Assembly (NCBI GenBank): GCA_032716605.1
Contig: CM064495.1
Coordinates: forward strand, 41,225,446 to 41,289,445
Reading direction: 5' to 3'
DNA length: 64,000 nt
From: Paralithodes platypus
Taxonomy: Eukaryota; Arthropoda; Malacostraca; Decapoda; Lithodidae
Of this stretch, positions 21,648-33,697 are shown in pieces. Position 1 is the first letter of the stretch. The number at the start of each line of letters is the position of its first letter. Below the pieces are notes generated by a model. It worked only from the letters and a program-made list of their open reading frames with translations, was not told the origin of the DNA and made no database searches. The position numbers and the translations under genes were made by a program.

Positions 21648-21885
21648 TAATATCGATAGTAAAATAACTTATAACTGTTTTTATTCCCAATTAATAAGAT
21701 TTTGTAAAATCTGCACTAAAGTAGATGACTTTTGGGCTAGAGCTAGGTTACTATACAGACTCTTAGTGGACAGAGGTTTTGAGGCAAGTAAATTGTTCCA
21801 TAAATTTAATCTTTTTAGGGTCAATTATTGTGACTGTATTCTAAAATTTGACATCAATAATTTTAATCAAGCATTTTTAACTTGA
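21648..21885 (+). pseudogene. Penelope-like RT, C-terminal part after LINE insertion
   Basis: Resumes with the sequence following the FPSS codons and reads through KVDDFWARARLLYRLLVDRG to NFNQAFLT-stop. With the LINE removed, it would be contiguous with 16905-17671 with one duplicated 10-bp target. Confidence 0.75.
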
Positions 21886-22289
21886 AGTTTCTTGTATAAC
21901 CTCTGCTTACTTTTTGTCTGTATGTATTGTTTATCTTTTTCTATTATTAATAATATTAATATTGATGATTTTTTAAATTTATTGTTCTTGTTAAAAGAGT
22001 ACTCTTTGTTTAAATCTGTTGTTACTTCATATTTGTAATTATTTGTCTTTATATTATGTATTCATTGTCGATAGTATCAATTGCTTACTTTTGCGATTTC
22101 CTTAGTTTATTTGTGCTATAAATGTAGGTTATTTGTAGGGTAGTTATTGATAGGGGTCACTTGAGGCATGCTATGCTTACAGGTACCTACCCGATAGCAC
22201 TATCGTTAGTGGAGTGCTGTACTGTATTTTATATATTATTTTGTAAAGTATAGATATTTTATCAATACTGTATTTTGTAACTATTTTAA

Positions 22290-22747
22290 CACCTTACGAG
22301 CGGCTATGCGGTTTATTTACGCCCAGCGGGGTGTTTTTAGCCCAAATAGGGCTGAGCATTTTTTTCATTTTCTGCCTAAATAGGACCCGAACCGTAAAAC
22401 AAGTACTATCCCCTGAAAACCATAAACAGAGCTTTCGAATGACACCATAACGATCTTGTATGATAGGCTAGTTTTTTGCAATAACCGTGCAATAACGCGA
22501 AAAAAAAGCAGGTCGGGTACTGTTTCGGTACTAAATGGAGTATGCGTGAGAGAGGGAGGAGGGAGCTGAGATTTGTGTAGTTAGGTTCGCCGCGGTGGTC
22601 TCAGTCATACTCGCTCGCTAGTCTCCTGCCCCCAACCACTTGTCTCTTCCTCTCACCATTACGTGCTGAAATTGCCACTCGAGTTATGTCGAGCGCCGCC
22701 ACATCTTTTTATTTACTCGACTTAGTTGCTCGCCGCTAAAATAAGGG
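22290..22747. mobile_element. TTAA-flanked MITE, family 3, copy 1
   Basis: Splits the Penelope-like 3'UTR: TTAA at 22286-22289 on the left, a degraded TTAT at 22748-22751 on the right. Shares CGTAAAACAAGTA, ATGACACC and GTCGAGCGCCGCC-type stretches with the copy at 50731. Noncoding. Confidence 0.6.
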
Positions 22748-23144
22748 TTATGTCCTTGTTTTGTTGCAAATTTGATTTTCAATAATATTTTGACATTTAA
22801 CATTCGTTCTTTATTCATCCATGCAGAGTTTAGTAAAGTTGCAGAACGTCCGGACCATTCCCAAACTTTTACTGTACTTTATTTTGACGTGCTGTTGTTA
22901 TATGTGCGATTAGTTTAACAGATTAACTTGGCTCATGAAGTAATACATTGGTGTGGATTGTGTTCTTTTTATTTAATTAATTTTCTTTTTCATTTGTATG
23001 TTGTTTCCACATAGCGATTTTGATAATTTAATTTGACTTTATATTGGTCCTTGTCATTTTGGTTTGTGTTTCAGTTTGGCAGTTTTTACATTTTAAGTAA
23101 GGATGTGCTACAACCTGGATGGGGTTGTTCATATTTTTTTTTAG

Positions 23145-23193
23145 GTCTGGTTGAAAGGCAAGACTGCAACATTCTGGACAACTTCAACAACAG
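23145..23193 (+). CDS. Microexon A, copy 7 (degenerate)
   Basis: About 49 nt with several substitutions (GTCTGGTTGAAAGGCAAG...) and an acceptor of TTTTTTTTAG; donor GTGAGT is intact. The frame is disturbed; sequence errors or real decay cannot be separated here. Confidence 0.25.
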
Positions 23194-23536
23194 GTGAGTT
23201 TTTGTATAGCGAGGCCGTCATTATTGTTCTTGGGCCCCATTTTCTTTCCTCTCGCTATAACTTACTCCGTTAATGCCAGTTGGGTCTGATAGATTGAATA
23301 ATCCTCATGGATATATATAAGAGTTGTCTATATTACATAACAGTTATGGTCCCAAAATATAAATTTTTACTGTATGATGACATGTCAAATCTAAATTCCT
23401 CCATTATCTGTATTATAATAATGATGATAATGTTTCCAAGACAATAACATGGTTGCTTGTTTACCAAAAGTGGTTCTGACACCGATAACTATCTGTATCA
23501 TTTTTTGCAATGTTCTAACCATGATATTTATTATAG

Positions 23537-23585
23537 ATATTGCTTGCTGGTTACACGGTCCCACAGCGAAGTTTTTTAAATAGAG
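23537..23585 (+). CDS. Microexon B, copy 4 (degenerate)
   Basis: 49 nt with TACACGG for TACAAGG and an extra T run; acceptor ATTATAG and donor GTGAGT kept. Lies in the noisy stretch. Confidence 0.25.
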
Positions 23586-24250
23586 GTGAGTTTACATAAT
23601 TATGAATTTTAACCTTTCGAATATAGTTTTGATATATTAATAGGAATTGTGACCCCTAGCCTCTTGTAACTCAACGGTGGAGCCGAGGGATTGACAATTT
23701 CTACACATGGGTGACTTCCAAAATGGAAAAATAACATCAATTTTTGGGGCGTGTGGTTTCGGGTTCTCTGCATGTCTGCCTGATCAGGACCGGAACCTCT
23801 CCGGGTGGTCGACGGCCGGGTAGGCTAGTGCTGGAGGGACCTTGGTGACCCTGGTCTCTGGGTCTTCTGGGTGACCTAGAATGTGTGTGAATTTGTATTT
23901 TGTTTTGTTTGTGATGCGTTGTCCCTGTTCGGGCTCTTGCTCGAGTCGGCTACCCCCAGCTATGGGGGCATTTGCCTGAGTATACATACTGTACATACTT
24001 ATTTATATATTTTTTAAATATGGTTTTAAATACACTGGTTATAATGATGTTAGGTTAAGATCATAATAAATAGAAAATATTAGGAAGTAACCATACCATT
24101 CTGTGTCTATAATTTATGATGATTATGTTTAGCAAAAGCAATCTAATAGTTGCACCTGTTGAAAGGAACATGCATGGCTCTGATATTAAGGATGTAGCTA
24201 CAACTGTACTGAGGTTGGTAATTTGTTAACCGTAATATTTCTTGTTGTAG

Positions 24251-24298
24251 GTGTCCCTGAAAGAAGACTGCAGCTTTCCTGCACGACTTCAACAACAG
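24251..24298 (+). CDS. Microexon A, copy 8
   Basis: Reads VPERRLQLSCTTSTT: His to Leu and Trp to Cys relative to consensus. Donor GTAAGT. The Trp to Cys change is shared with A13, A17 and A19, marking a sub-lineage. Confidence 0.4.
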
Positions 24299-24369
24299 GT
24301 AAGTTTATGGTGGGGTGTATATTAGCCATTGAAATAGATTTTAATTTGCACAGTTCTTGTACATATTTT

Positions 24370-24936
24370 CTTAGTAAGCCTTTCATCTTCCAGCTCAACA
24401 TGGACATGTTAAGCGAATGGCAGATGAAAGGCTTACAAAGAGAATGTGAGTCCGATATAAGGGGAGGTAGAGGGGTAGGAAGACCTCCATTGAAATGAGA
24501 AAATTGTAGTACAAGCGTTGGAAAATATGGAATGACTATATCAGGCAGAGAAGTGGTAATAATGAATAAGAATTCTGGTGAATAGACAAGTGAAAATGCG
24601 GTAGTTTGGGAGAGGGGGGTCGGGCTCCAGTTGACTAGATAATAGTCCGTCAGGCGCCTGGCCCGGGGAGCCTGTATATATGAAGGGTCATGCCTGGATG
24701 CAAGGTGAGCGAGCACTGTGTGTGTTCTGCTGAGACTGGTACTTCTCCGGGATGTCGGGGGCCGGAGGTGTGCTGGATTGCCCTTTGTGATTCCTGGCCT
24801 TCAGGTCTTGTAGGCGACTTAGATGTGTGTGAATTTGTAAGTTATGTTCTGTTGTCCCTGTTCGGGCTTGTCTCGAGTTGGCCACCCCCAGCTATGGGGT
24901 ATGTGTCTGAGTATATACTTATTGTTCATACATCAA
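24370..24936 (+). pseudogene. RTE-like LINE C-terminus and 3'UTR, copy 2
   Basis: Fold-back of CTTAGTAAGCC...CATG followed by HVKRMADERLT; then ECESDIRGGRGVGRPPLK before a frameshift. 3'UTR with GCGCCTGGCCCGGGG continues to the CATACATC end near 24936. Also noisy. Confidence 0.55.
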
Positions 24937-25216
24937 TATTTATATTTTTAGATAGGGCTTCAGATACACTGGTTATGATCATGTTAGGTTAGGGCTTCAG
25001 ATACACTATGATCATGTTATTTATACCGTTGTCATAAATAATAAAATATTAGGAAGTACCATACCATTCTGTGTCTATACTTATGATGATATGTTTACAA
25101 AAGCAATCTAATAGTTGCACGTGTTGAAAGGAACATGCATGGCTCATGCTATTAAGGATGTAGCTACAACTGGACTGAGGTTGGTAATTTGTTTACCGTA
25201 ATATTTCTTGTTGTAG

Positions 25217-25264
25217 GTGTCCCTGAAAGAAGACTATAGCATTCCTGGACAACTTCAACAACAG
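25217..25264 (+). CDS. Microexon A, copy 9 (nonsense)
   Basis: CTGCAG is changed to CTATAG, putting TAG in the proposed frame after VPERRL. Splice sites intact (TTGTTGTAG, GTGAGT). Including this copy would truncate the protein, unless this is a sequence error. Confidence 0.3.
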
Positions 25265-25531
25265 GTGAGTTTTTTTATAGCGAGCCCGGTCCTTAGTAAT
25301 CTTGGCTCCATTCCATGTTCTTTCCTCTCGCTTTCCATAATGCAGTTGGGTCTGAGTATATGATTAGATTGTTATACAAAATGGATATACTATATAAATT
25401 ATAAAGTTGTCATATATATTCCATAACTGTTTATGAATTGGTCAAATATATATTTTTTTCTGTATGATGACATGTCAAATCTAAAATTCTTCTAGTATTC
25501 TGCATATGATAATGTAATGTAATGTAATGTA

Positions 25532-27802
25532 AATATTAATTAAGTTAATTAGAAATAAAATGTTCTCGCTTAAAAATGAATTTAATCTTTCAGATTTTAT
25601 AGACTATAATTATAATAAGCTTAAAGCTGATTTAATAAATTTACATAAACATTTTGTAATCACTACAGTAGATAAAGCCAGCAATAATTATAGCTTCACA
25701 TGTAAGAAATTTTATCTTGAAAATATGAAAAAAGAATTAGGTATTAAGGGTAACATATTACGTAAAAATATTTGCGGTAATTCTGTTTATGAAATTCAAA
25801 ATAATCTGAATATTGATAACTTAATCGATGAACATACCAAGAAAAATATAATATTTGATATTAAACTTTCTGATAAGAACAAGTGCATTGCAAAATTATA
25901 CATGTTACCTAAATTTCATAAAAGACCTTATAAATATCGCTTTATTGCCGGAGCAAAATTTGCTACCACTAAAACTCTATCAGAACAAGTAGTAAATTGC
26001 TTAAAATACATTAAAAGTACTCATAAAAGATATTGTAATACCATCCTGAGAAGAACTGGCATTAACTATTATTGGAGTGTTGACAATTCGTTAGAAGTTA
26101 TTGATAAAATAAATACCATGCCGAAAGTTACCTCGGTACATAGCTTCGACTTTTCAACTTTGTATACCAATTTGCCTTTAGATTTAGTATATTCAGAGCT
26201 TTGCTTTATTATAGATTTGCACTTTGACAGGTTCGTTAGGAATGGTAATTATTTCATAAATGTTTATACATATTTTAATAATGCATCACTTAGCTCTACT
26301 CCCACTAGTTCTGTATATTTTGATAGAACTAAACTTAAAGATACCCTTAAATTCCTCCTTTTCAATACTTATGTTAGATTTGGGCCGTACATTTTCAAAC
26401 AAATATTAGGAATTCCTATGGGTGGAAATGCTAGCCCTTTAATTGCAGACTTATTCTTGCTTGCTTTAGAATTTAAATATATAAAAGACTTAGTTGACAG
26501 TAGCAAGAAAAATAAAATTCCAGAAAAATTAGCACTTGCTAAACTGTTAAGTAATAATAGTAGATATATTGATGATATTCTTGTTTGCAATTTGTTAATT
26601 TTAATCAAGTTGCTAAACTTATTTACCCTAATTCTATTCCCCTCACACAATGTAACGTAAATTATAAAGTTGAAAATTTTCTTGATATAAATATAGAGAT
26701 TGTTAATGAACAGTGCATACTTAAAGTATATCACAAAGTTGATGATTTTAATTTTAACGTAATAAACTTTCCTTTCCCTAGTAGTAATATCGATAGTAAA
26801 ATCACTTATAATTGTTTTTATTCCCAATTAATAAGATTTGTAAAATCTGCACTAAAGTAGATGACTTTTGGGCTAGAGCTAGGTTACTATACAGACTCTT
26901 AGTGGACAGAGGTTTTGAGGCAAGTAAATTGTTCCATAACTTTAATCTTTTTAGGGTCAATTATTGTGACTGTATTCTAAAATTTGACATCAATAATTTT
27001 AATCAAGCATTTTTAACTTGAAGTTTCTTGTTATAACCTCTGCTTACTTTTTTGTCTGTATTTATTGTTTATCTTTTTCTTTTTCTTTTTCTATTATTAT
27101 TATTATTATTATATTGATGATTTTGTTAAATTTATTGTTCTTGTTTAAAAGAGTACTCTTTGTTTAAATCTGTTGTTACTTCATATTTGCAATTATTTCT
27201 CTTTATATTATATGAATTCATTGTCGATAGTATCAATTGCTTACTTTTGCGATTTTCCTTAGTTTATTTGTGCTATAAATGTAGGTTATTTGTAGGGTAG
27301 TTTATTGATAGGGGTCACTTGAGGCATGCTATGCTTACAGGTACCTACCCGATAGCACTATCGTTAGTGAGTGCTGTACTGTATTTTATATATTATTTTG
27401 TAATAGTATAGATATCTTATCAATATTTGTATTTTTTACTATTGTTAATGTCTTGTCATGTTGCAAATTTGATTTTAAATAATATTTTGACATTTAACAT
27501 GTAGTTTCTTTATTCATGCAGAGTTTAGTAAAATTGCCAGAACGTCCCGGACTTCCCAAACTTGACTACTTCCTTTAACGTGACGATAGTGCGTTGTTAT
27601 ATGTGCGATTGGTTTGCTTGGGAAACAGATTAACTTGCTCATGTAGTGATGTACACCCTATGTGGTGGATTGTGTTCTTTTATTTAATAATTTTCATTTT
27701 AGTAAGCGTTGTTTCCACATAGCGATTTTGATAATTTAATTTGACTTTATATTGTCCTTGTCCCAATTTTGGTTTGTTTAGTTTGCAAGTTTTACATTTT
27801 AA
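25532..27802 (+). mobile_element. Penelope-like element, 5'-truncated copy
   Basis: Starts at ATTAATTAAGTTAATTAG, preceded by a short (TAATG)n run (25512-25531), and ends TTTACATTTTAA. Over its length it is nearly identical to the 46905 element but lacks the GIY-YIG region and the first 230 RT-frame codons. Confidence 0.8.
25560..27021 (+). pseudogene. Penelope-like RT, truncated with two frameshifts
   Basis: Open from MFSLKNEFNLS through FDFSTLYTNLP, GIPMGGNASP and RYIDDILVCNLL. A one-base deletion near 26598 (GTTAATTTT for GTTAAATTTT) breaks the frame, and a second near 26837 (AGATTTG for AGATTTTG) breaks the C-terminal part, which still ends QAFLT-stop at 27021. Confidence 0.8.
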
Positions 27803-27933
27803 TTTTAATGATGATAATGTTTCCAAGACAATAACATGGTTGCTTTACCAAAAGTGGTTCTGACATGAATAAGATGACTACCTGTTCTCCTTTTTTTGTC
27901 CAAATGTTCTAACCATGATATTTGTTATTATAG

Positions 27934-27981
27934 ATATTGCTTGCTGGTTACAAGGTCCCACAGAGAAGAGTTCAAATAGAG
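27934..27981 (+). CDS. Microexon B, copy 5
   Basis: Reads IACWLQGPTEKSSNR (TTCAAA in place of TTTAAA, Leu to Ser). Splice sites intact. Confidence 0.45.
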
Positions 27982-28663
27982 GTGAGTTACATAATTATGA
28001 ATTTTAATTTTGATATGGTTTTGATATTTGATTAATAGGAATGTGACCCCTAGCCTCTTGTAACTCAAGGAAGACTGGAGCCGATGGGTTGACAATTTCT
28101 ACACATCCTGGTTGACTTTCAAATTGAAATATAACATCACATTTGGTGGGGGGGCGTGTGGTTTCGGGTTCTCTGCATTTCTAGCTGATGAGACCGGAAC
28201 CTCTCCGGGTGGTCGGGGGCCGGGGTAGTGCTGGAGGGACCTTGGTGACCCTGGTCTCTGGGTCTTCTGGGTGACCTAGTAGATGTGTGAGAATTTTTAT
28301 TTTGTTTTTTATGGTGCGTTGTCCCTGTTCGGCTCCTGTCTTGAGTCGGCTACTCCCAGCTATAGGGGCATTTGCCTGAGTATATACATACTGTACATAC
28401 GGTACATCGATTTACATATTTTTAAGATAAGGTTCAAATACACTGGTTATGATGATGTTAGATGAAGTCCCCGGACTGCCACATGGGTTTGTTAATTTCA
28501 TTAATTGAGTTTAGGAGTAAAGTTGGTTAGTGGAGAGAACATAATAAATAGAATATATTAGGAAATATTCTATTCCGTGTCTATAATTTATGATGATTAT
28601 GTTTAGCAAAAGCAATCTAATAGTTGCACCTGTTGAAAGGAACATGCATGGCTCTGATATTAA

Positions 28664-29141
28664 CCCTTCCTCCCCGGGCTGTCTTACCCAATGACGGTCT
28701 CCCCTACCCGGGCGAAATGGCTGAAAAACGTCTAGGCCTAGGCTACCGTATTTATGTTTATTTTCACTGCTAGAACTTTCCCACTCATATATAATCGTAG
28801 TGCGGTTTTCAATCTGTATTTTGGCATTGAGTAGATCTCTGTAAGTCAACTGGTTCAGTTGTGATGACGATTTCAGTGGAGCCAATATTGCAGAGATGTT
28901 GCCAATATGGGGGCTTTTTAGACACTAATTTCGTCATGACGTCAGAACAATAACATTGAGGAGTCTTCTCCTTGTTTTCGGAGGTGCGGTGACGAATGCT
29001 TGGGTTTGTTGACATACGTCGTACGCACAGCGTTCAGACCAAGCTTAATTAGGCTATTAAGCTCATGCCTTAGATAAGGCATACCGGGTAGCGGCCCTTC
29101 TTTCGTGCTGTCCTTACCTAAGGCAGACTGGGTAGGAAGGG
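28664..29141. mobile_element. TTAA-flanked MITE, family 1, copy 2
   Basis: Same length (478 bp) and same position relative to exon A as 865-1342, with TTAA at 28660-28663 and 29142-29145. It was carried along by block duplication rather than inserted independently. Confidence 0.75.
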
Positions 29142-29206
29142 TTAAGGATGTAGCTACAACTGAACTGAGATTGGTAATATTTTAACCTTAATATTTCTTG
29201 TTGTAG

Positions 29207-29254
29207 GTGTCCCTGAAAGAAGACTGCAGCATTCCTGGACGACTTCAACAACAG
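29207..29254 (+). CDS. Microexon A, copy 10
   Basis: Consensus exon with intact sites, 61 bp after the right TTAA of MITE family 1; the MITE has therefore replaced most of the intron just upstream of the branch-point region. Confidence 0.45.
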
Positions 29255-29924
29255 GTGAGTTTATGGTGGGGTGTATATTAGCGATTGAAATAGATTTGAA
29301 TTTGTACAGTTCCTGTGCATATTTTGTTGGTAAGCCTTTCATCTTTTACAAAATATATTTAATATTGATTCTTTTAATCAATAAAATGTTTTAGTTCATG
29401 ATGCTGTATATTCAAATTGAAAGTTCTCGGCAGAGATACACTCAGGCCGCTACGTCTCGTATGCAGACAATAACGACACCCCAACATTATATTGTTTCGC
29501 GTAATTTTCCTCAATAGTATATTTGTAGTCACTAGCCACCACATCCTTATACATTTCCATGCTTTACCTCACCCTTTCTTCGAATTATATTTAGTCCAAA
29601 TCCTGTCATGAGTCGGCCACCCCCAGCTATGTGGGTATGTGCCTGAGTATATACATATATACATATACAAATCCATTTAGATGTTAATAATAAAATAATA
29701 AATAATATGGCATACCAGTGCCAAATAAGTTAAAAAGGTTGATTGATTGGAATGATACGTATTCAACACATGCTATAAAATGATGATCTACTTAGGTCTT
29801 CTTACCCCATCTGAGGTTTAATGAGGATAATCTACAGCTGTTCTATTATTATCTGAAGTATTTCATTTCTGTCATTGTTATTGTGTATACTGTACTGTTA
29901 TCTTAACCATGAATTTCTTTCCAG

Positions 29925-29961
29925 GTGTTCTGCCAAGTTTTCTTGTTCTGGATAATGACTG
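29925..29961 (+). CDS. Microexon C, copy 4 (6-nt deletion)
   Basis: 37 nt: two codons are lost, giving VLPSFLVLDND before TG. The deletion keeps the phase and the Trp-stop ending. CCG to CCA is silent in this frame. Confidence 0.4.
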
Positions 29962-30214
29962 GTAAGTTATTCCTCTGTTACTAACAATCCTGTTAATTAC
30001 AAAGTTATGTAATCTTGTGTTCTTTGTCACAAGAACTGTCCCTTCAATAATAAAATCAAAGTATATAATATGAATATGATGAATTAAAAGCATAGTTCAA
30101 CTGAATATTTTCTGTTGTAAGCCAATACTGTACTGAAGTTACATTGATTAATTTGGTGTAGTATTGTATTTGTTTTTGTAGCAGTTTGTAACCATGGTTT
30201 GTTTTGTATTTCAG

Positions 30215-30317
30215 GTAATGAACCTGGCATGTTTACCCCACACCTATCTATCTATTTCCTGACCCCCGTGATCCCTGAAGGGGTGGCCAACCCCACATCT
30301 ACAAATCTATATATATT
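30215..30317 (+). other. Exon D, copy 4 (untranslated, RTE-derived)
   Basis: 103-nt form starting GTAATGAACC, with the antisense RTE terminus and GTAAGTAT donor. Confidence 0.45.
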
Positions 30318-30926
30318 GTAAGTATATAATCTTATTAACCCTCTCTGGTCCGGGGGTTGCTGTTTAGTATTCAGAAATAGAATTCTTTTGATCTCGTAAC
30401 CTCTCCAAAATTAGTTTTCTGCACGCAACTCACTCAAAGACAACTGCAGAGGTCGATTTAATTAAACTAAAGGTTTCTAAACCACTGATGGTCACATAGG
30501 TTTTAAAGTATCTCCAAAAGGACGTTATCACCTACTTGTGCGTGAAATTGTAAATATTTTATTCCTGCTAAGACGTTTATATGAATTGGTGATTAACAGT
30601 TACAACGTGAACATGTTAGTCAACATGAAACTGGCTAAAATCATGTTAGGACCTTACCAGACCATAATATTGTTTATTTTATTTATTTATATATATTTTT
30701 TATTTGCTTCAGACACTGGTAATGATTGTTAGATGAAGAAATCATAATAAAGAGAATATATTAGAAAGTACCATACCATTCTGTCTTATAATTTATGATG
30801 ATTATGTTTAGCAAAAGCAATCTAATAGTTGCACCTGTTGAAAGGAACATGCATGGCTCTGATATTAAGGATGTAGCTACAACTGGACTGTGGTTGGTAA
30901 TTTGTTAACCGTAATATTTCTTGTAG

Positions 30927-30974
30927 GTGTCCCTGAAAGAAGACTGCAGCATTCCTGGACGACTTCAACAACAG
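30927..30974 (+). CDS. Microexon A, copy 11
   Basis: Consensus exon with the shortened TTTCTTGTAG acceptor. Confidence 0.45.
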
Positions 30975-31047
30975 GTGAGTTTATGGTGGGGTGTATATTG
31001 GCCATTGAAATAGATTTTAATTTGTACAGTTCCTGTACAAATTTTCT

Positions 31048-31814
31048 TTGTAAGCCTTTCATCTTCCATTTGCTGAACATGGACATGTTGAGCGAATGGC
31101 AGATGAAAGGCTTAGAAAGTGAATGTGAGTCAGATACAAGGGGAGGTAAAGGGTTAGGTAGACCTCCATTGAGATTGATAAAATGTGTAGTACAGTACAA
31201 GTGTTGGAAAATAGTGGAATGACTATAGATCAGGCAAGAGAAGTGGTTATAATTAGGAATGAATGGAGAATGCTGGTGAATTGATAGGTGAAAATGCGGT
31301 AGTTTGGGAGAGGGGGGTCGGGTTCCAGTTGGACTAGATAATAGTCCGTCAGGCGCCTGGCCCGGGGAGCCGGTATATATGAAGGGTTAATGCCTGGATG
31401 CGTGGTGGGCGAGCACTTTGGTGTGTTCCGCTGCCTACCTTGACTGTAATTTAAAATTTAAAACTTGCAAACCAAAACTGGGACAAAGACAATATAAAGT
31501 CAAATTAACTTATCAAAATCGCTATGTGGAAACAACGCTTACTAAAATAAAATTTATGAAATAAAAGAACACAATCCACCATATAGGGTGTACATTACTA
31601 CATGAGCAAGTTAATCTGGTCTCAGGGAGGTCGGGGGCCGGGGGTGTGCTGGATTGCCCTTAGTGAATTCTTGTCTTTAGGTCTTCTCTTGGGGGACTTA
31701 GATATGTGTGAATTTGTAATTTGTGTGAATTTGTAATTTGTGTTGTGTTGTCCCTGTTTGGCCACCCCCAACTATGGAGTATGTGCCTGAGTATATACAT
31801 ACTGTTCATACATC
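31048..31814 (+). pseudogene. RTE-like LINE C-terminus and 3'UTR, copy 3
   Basis: Same structure as copy 1 without the LINE insertion: fold-back arms, HVERMADERL, frameshift, GRPPLR, then a 3'UTR holding an antisense Penelope-like fragment (31451-31618) and ending at TGTTCATACATC. It shows the empty target site of the LINE at 10981. Confidence 0.6.
31451..31618 (-). mobile_element. Penelope-like element 3'-end fragment, antisense
   Basis: Same junctions as at 12439 but lacking the short AAGCAAAC repeat present there. Confidence 0.7.
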
Positions 31815-32107
31815 AATATTTATATTTTTAAATATGGCTTCAGATACACTGGTTATGATCATGTTAGGTTAGGGCTTCAGATACACTGGTTATGATCATG
31901 TTAGGTTAATACAGTAGTCATAATAAATAGAAAATATTAGGAAGTACCATACCATTCTGTGTCTATAATTTATGATGATTATGTTTAGCAAAAGCAATTT
32001 AATAGTTGCACCTGTTGAAAGGAACATGCATGGCTCTGATATTAAGGATGTAGCTACAACTGTACTGAGGTTGGTAATATTTTAACCGTAATATTTCTTG
32101 TTTGTAG

Positions 32108-32155
32108 GTGTCCCTGAAAGAAGACTGCAGCATTCCTGGACAACTTCAACAACAG
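32108..32155 (+). CDS. Microexon A, copy 12
   Basis: Silent GGACAAC variant; acceptor TTGTTTGTAG, donor GTGAGT followed by the TATAGCGAG stem. Confidence 0.45.
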
Positions 32156-32251
32156 GTGAGTTTTTGTATAGCGAGGCCGGTCCTTAGTGATCTTGCCCCC
32201 ATTCAATGTTCTTTCCTCTCACTATAACATTATGCGTACCATAATGCAGTT

Positions 32252-32738
32252 CCAGGTCCCGGGTTCAAATCCCGATGTATCAATGGGAAGATATTATTGG
32301 GATGGAATTTGTGCTGTACCTGGTATCAGTGCATTACCAGAAGCCCACCGAAACGTCAATAAAATACCCTCATTGTTCCCTGATTAAATATCGCTGTATG
32401 AATATTCCCATATTCAAAATATGCTATAGGGGTGCAATGCCTGGTGAGTTATCTGCTCAACAGGTGGCGTTGTGTAAGTGTGAGAGTCCGAGTGTAGGGG
32501 GTGAGACAGTGAAGCACGGGAACGAGGTGGCTTCAGAGATGGGCATGAGTGAGCACCGTGCCTCATGTGAAGGCAAGATGGCAGGTGCTCGTTGTACTCT
32601 ACGTGCTTCACATGTCTCACTCCCTAGACTGGAACAAGACCTCACAGGCTTCACTGTTCATTGTAAAGCGGTGAATGTTAAGGCTCTCAGCCTATGCCCG
32701 AGAGGAAGTAAGTTGGAAAAAAAAAAAAAAAAAAAAAA
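32252..32738 (+). mobile_element. SINE-like retroposon, copy 2
   Basis: B box GGTTCAAATCC at 32262-32272 and a 22-A tail at 32717-32738. Same junctions as copy 1, so it was copied with the block. Confidence 0.55.
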
Positions 32739-32872
32739 GGGTCTGAGTGTATGATTAGATTGATATCCAAAATGGATATATATAAAGTTGTCAAATATAT
32801 TCCATAACAGTTTATGAATTGGTCAAATATAAATTTTTACTGTATGAGGACATGTCAAATCTAAAATTATAG

Positions 32873-32920
32873 ATATTGCTTGCTGGTTACAAGGTCCCAC
32901 AGAGAAGAGTTTAAATAGAG
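32873..32920 (+). CDS. Microexon B, copy 6
   Basis: Majority B sequence. An upstream deletion brings AAATTATAG next to the exon and removes the usual TTCTAAC branch-point-like site, so splicing may be weakened. B7 shares this. Confidence 0.4.
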
Positions 32921-33576
32921 GTGAGTTACATAATTATGAATTTTAATTTTGATATGGTTTTGATATTTGATTAATAGAAATGTGACCCAGGCCTCTTGTA
33001 ACTCAAGGAAGACTGGAGCCGAGGGATTGACAATTTCTACACATGGGTGACTTCCAAATTGAAAAATAACATCACATTTGGTGGGCGGGCGTGTGGTTTC
33101 GGGTTCTCTGCATGTCTGCCTGATCAGACCGGAACCTCTCCGGGTGGTCGACGGCCGGGGTAGGCTAGTGCTGGAGGGACCTTGGTGACCCTGGTCTCTG
33201 GGTGACCTAGATGTGTGTGAATTTTTTTTTTTTGTGATGCGTTGTCCCTGTTCGGGCTCTTGTCTCGAGTCGGCTACCCCCAGCTATGGGGGCATTTGCC
33301 TGAGTATATACATACTGTACATACATTAATTTATATATTTTTTAAATATGGTTTTAAATACACTGGTTATGATGATGTTAGGTTAATAGTCATAATAAAT
33401 AGAAAATATTAGGAAGTACCATACCATTCTGTGTATAATTTATGATGATTATGTTTAGCAAAAGCAATCTAATAGTTGCACCTGTTGAAAGGAACATGCA
33501 TGGCTCTGATATTAAGGATGTAGCTACAACTGTACTGAGGTTGGTAATTTGTTAACCGTAATATTTCTTGTTGTAG

Positions 33577-33624
33577 GTGTCCCTGAAAGAAGACTGCAGC
33601 ATTCCTGCACGACTTCAACAACAG
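33577..33624 (+). CDS. Microexon A, copy 13
   Basis: VPERRLQHSCTTSTT (Trp to Cys); donor GTAAGT. Confidence 0.45.
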
Positions 33625-33697
33625 GTAAGTTTATGGTGGGGTGTATATTAGCCATTGAAATAGATTTTAATTTGTACAGTTCTTGTACATATTTTCT

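Larger units (their letters stand above)
16905..23095 (+). mobile_element. Penelope-like element copy, 5'-truncated, with nested insertions
   Basis: Starts inside the RT at ACTCATAAAAG and ends at the family terminus TTTTACATTTTA. It is interrupted by a LINE (17672-21637, target duplication 17662-17671 and 21638-21647) and by a TTAA element in its 3'UTR (22290-22747). It entered the array at CATGGCTCTGATAT, the same spot as the 46905 copy. Confidence 0.8.
13890..23410 (+). repeat. Array block 3 (B3-A6-C3-D3-A7)
   Basis: The array portion is about 3.3 kb; the rest is TTAA MITE family 2 (15989-16462) and a Penelope-like element (16905-23095) that itself contains a Jockey/I-type LINE and a TTAA element. 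14221-14490 is a LINE 3'UTR fragment. The interval from 22.2 kb onward shows many one-base differences from paralogues. Confidence 0.65.
22200..25500. other. Stretch with elevated small indels (possible assembly noise)
   Basis: Compared with clean paralogues the sequence drops or adds single bases, for instance ATCCTCATGG for ATATCCAAAATGG near 23297, AAGTAACCATACC near 24087 and GGCTCATGCTATTAAGG near 25141. Modules A7 and B4 are both 49 nt as a result. Less dense than 35.8-44.5 kb. Confidence 0.5.
23411..27805 (+). repeat. Array block 4 (B4-A8-A9)
   Basis: The shortest of the early blocks: it lacks C and D. It holds a LINE 3'UTR fragment (23755-24000), a LINE tail (24405-24936) and a Penelope-like element (25532-27802) that displaced the sequence before the next B. 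Confidence 0.6.
27806..32867 (+). repeat. Array block 5 (B5-A10-C4-D4-A11-A12)
   Basis: Paralogue of block 1 at its start and of block 2 at its end, but without the RTE and truncated-LINE insertions of block 2. It contains LINE 3'UTR 28160-28400, MITE family 1, a LINE tail from 31084, an antisense Penelope-like fragment and a SINE-like retroposon. Confidence 0.7.

Noticed and set aside
21067..21690. LINE N-terminal ORF starting at 21690
   Set aside because: The codons upstream of about 21637 are antisense Penelope-like sequence across the insertion junction; the element's own Met is near 21627.
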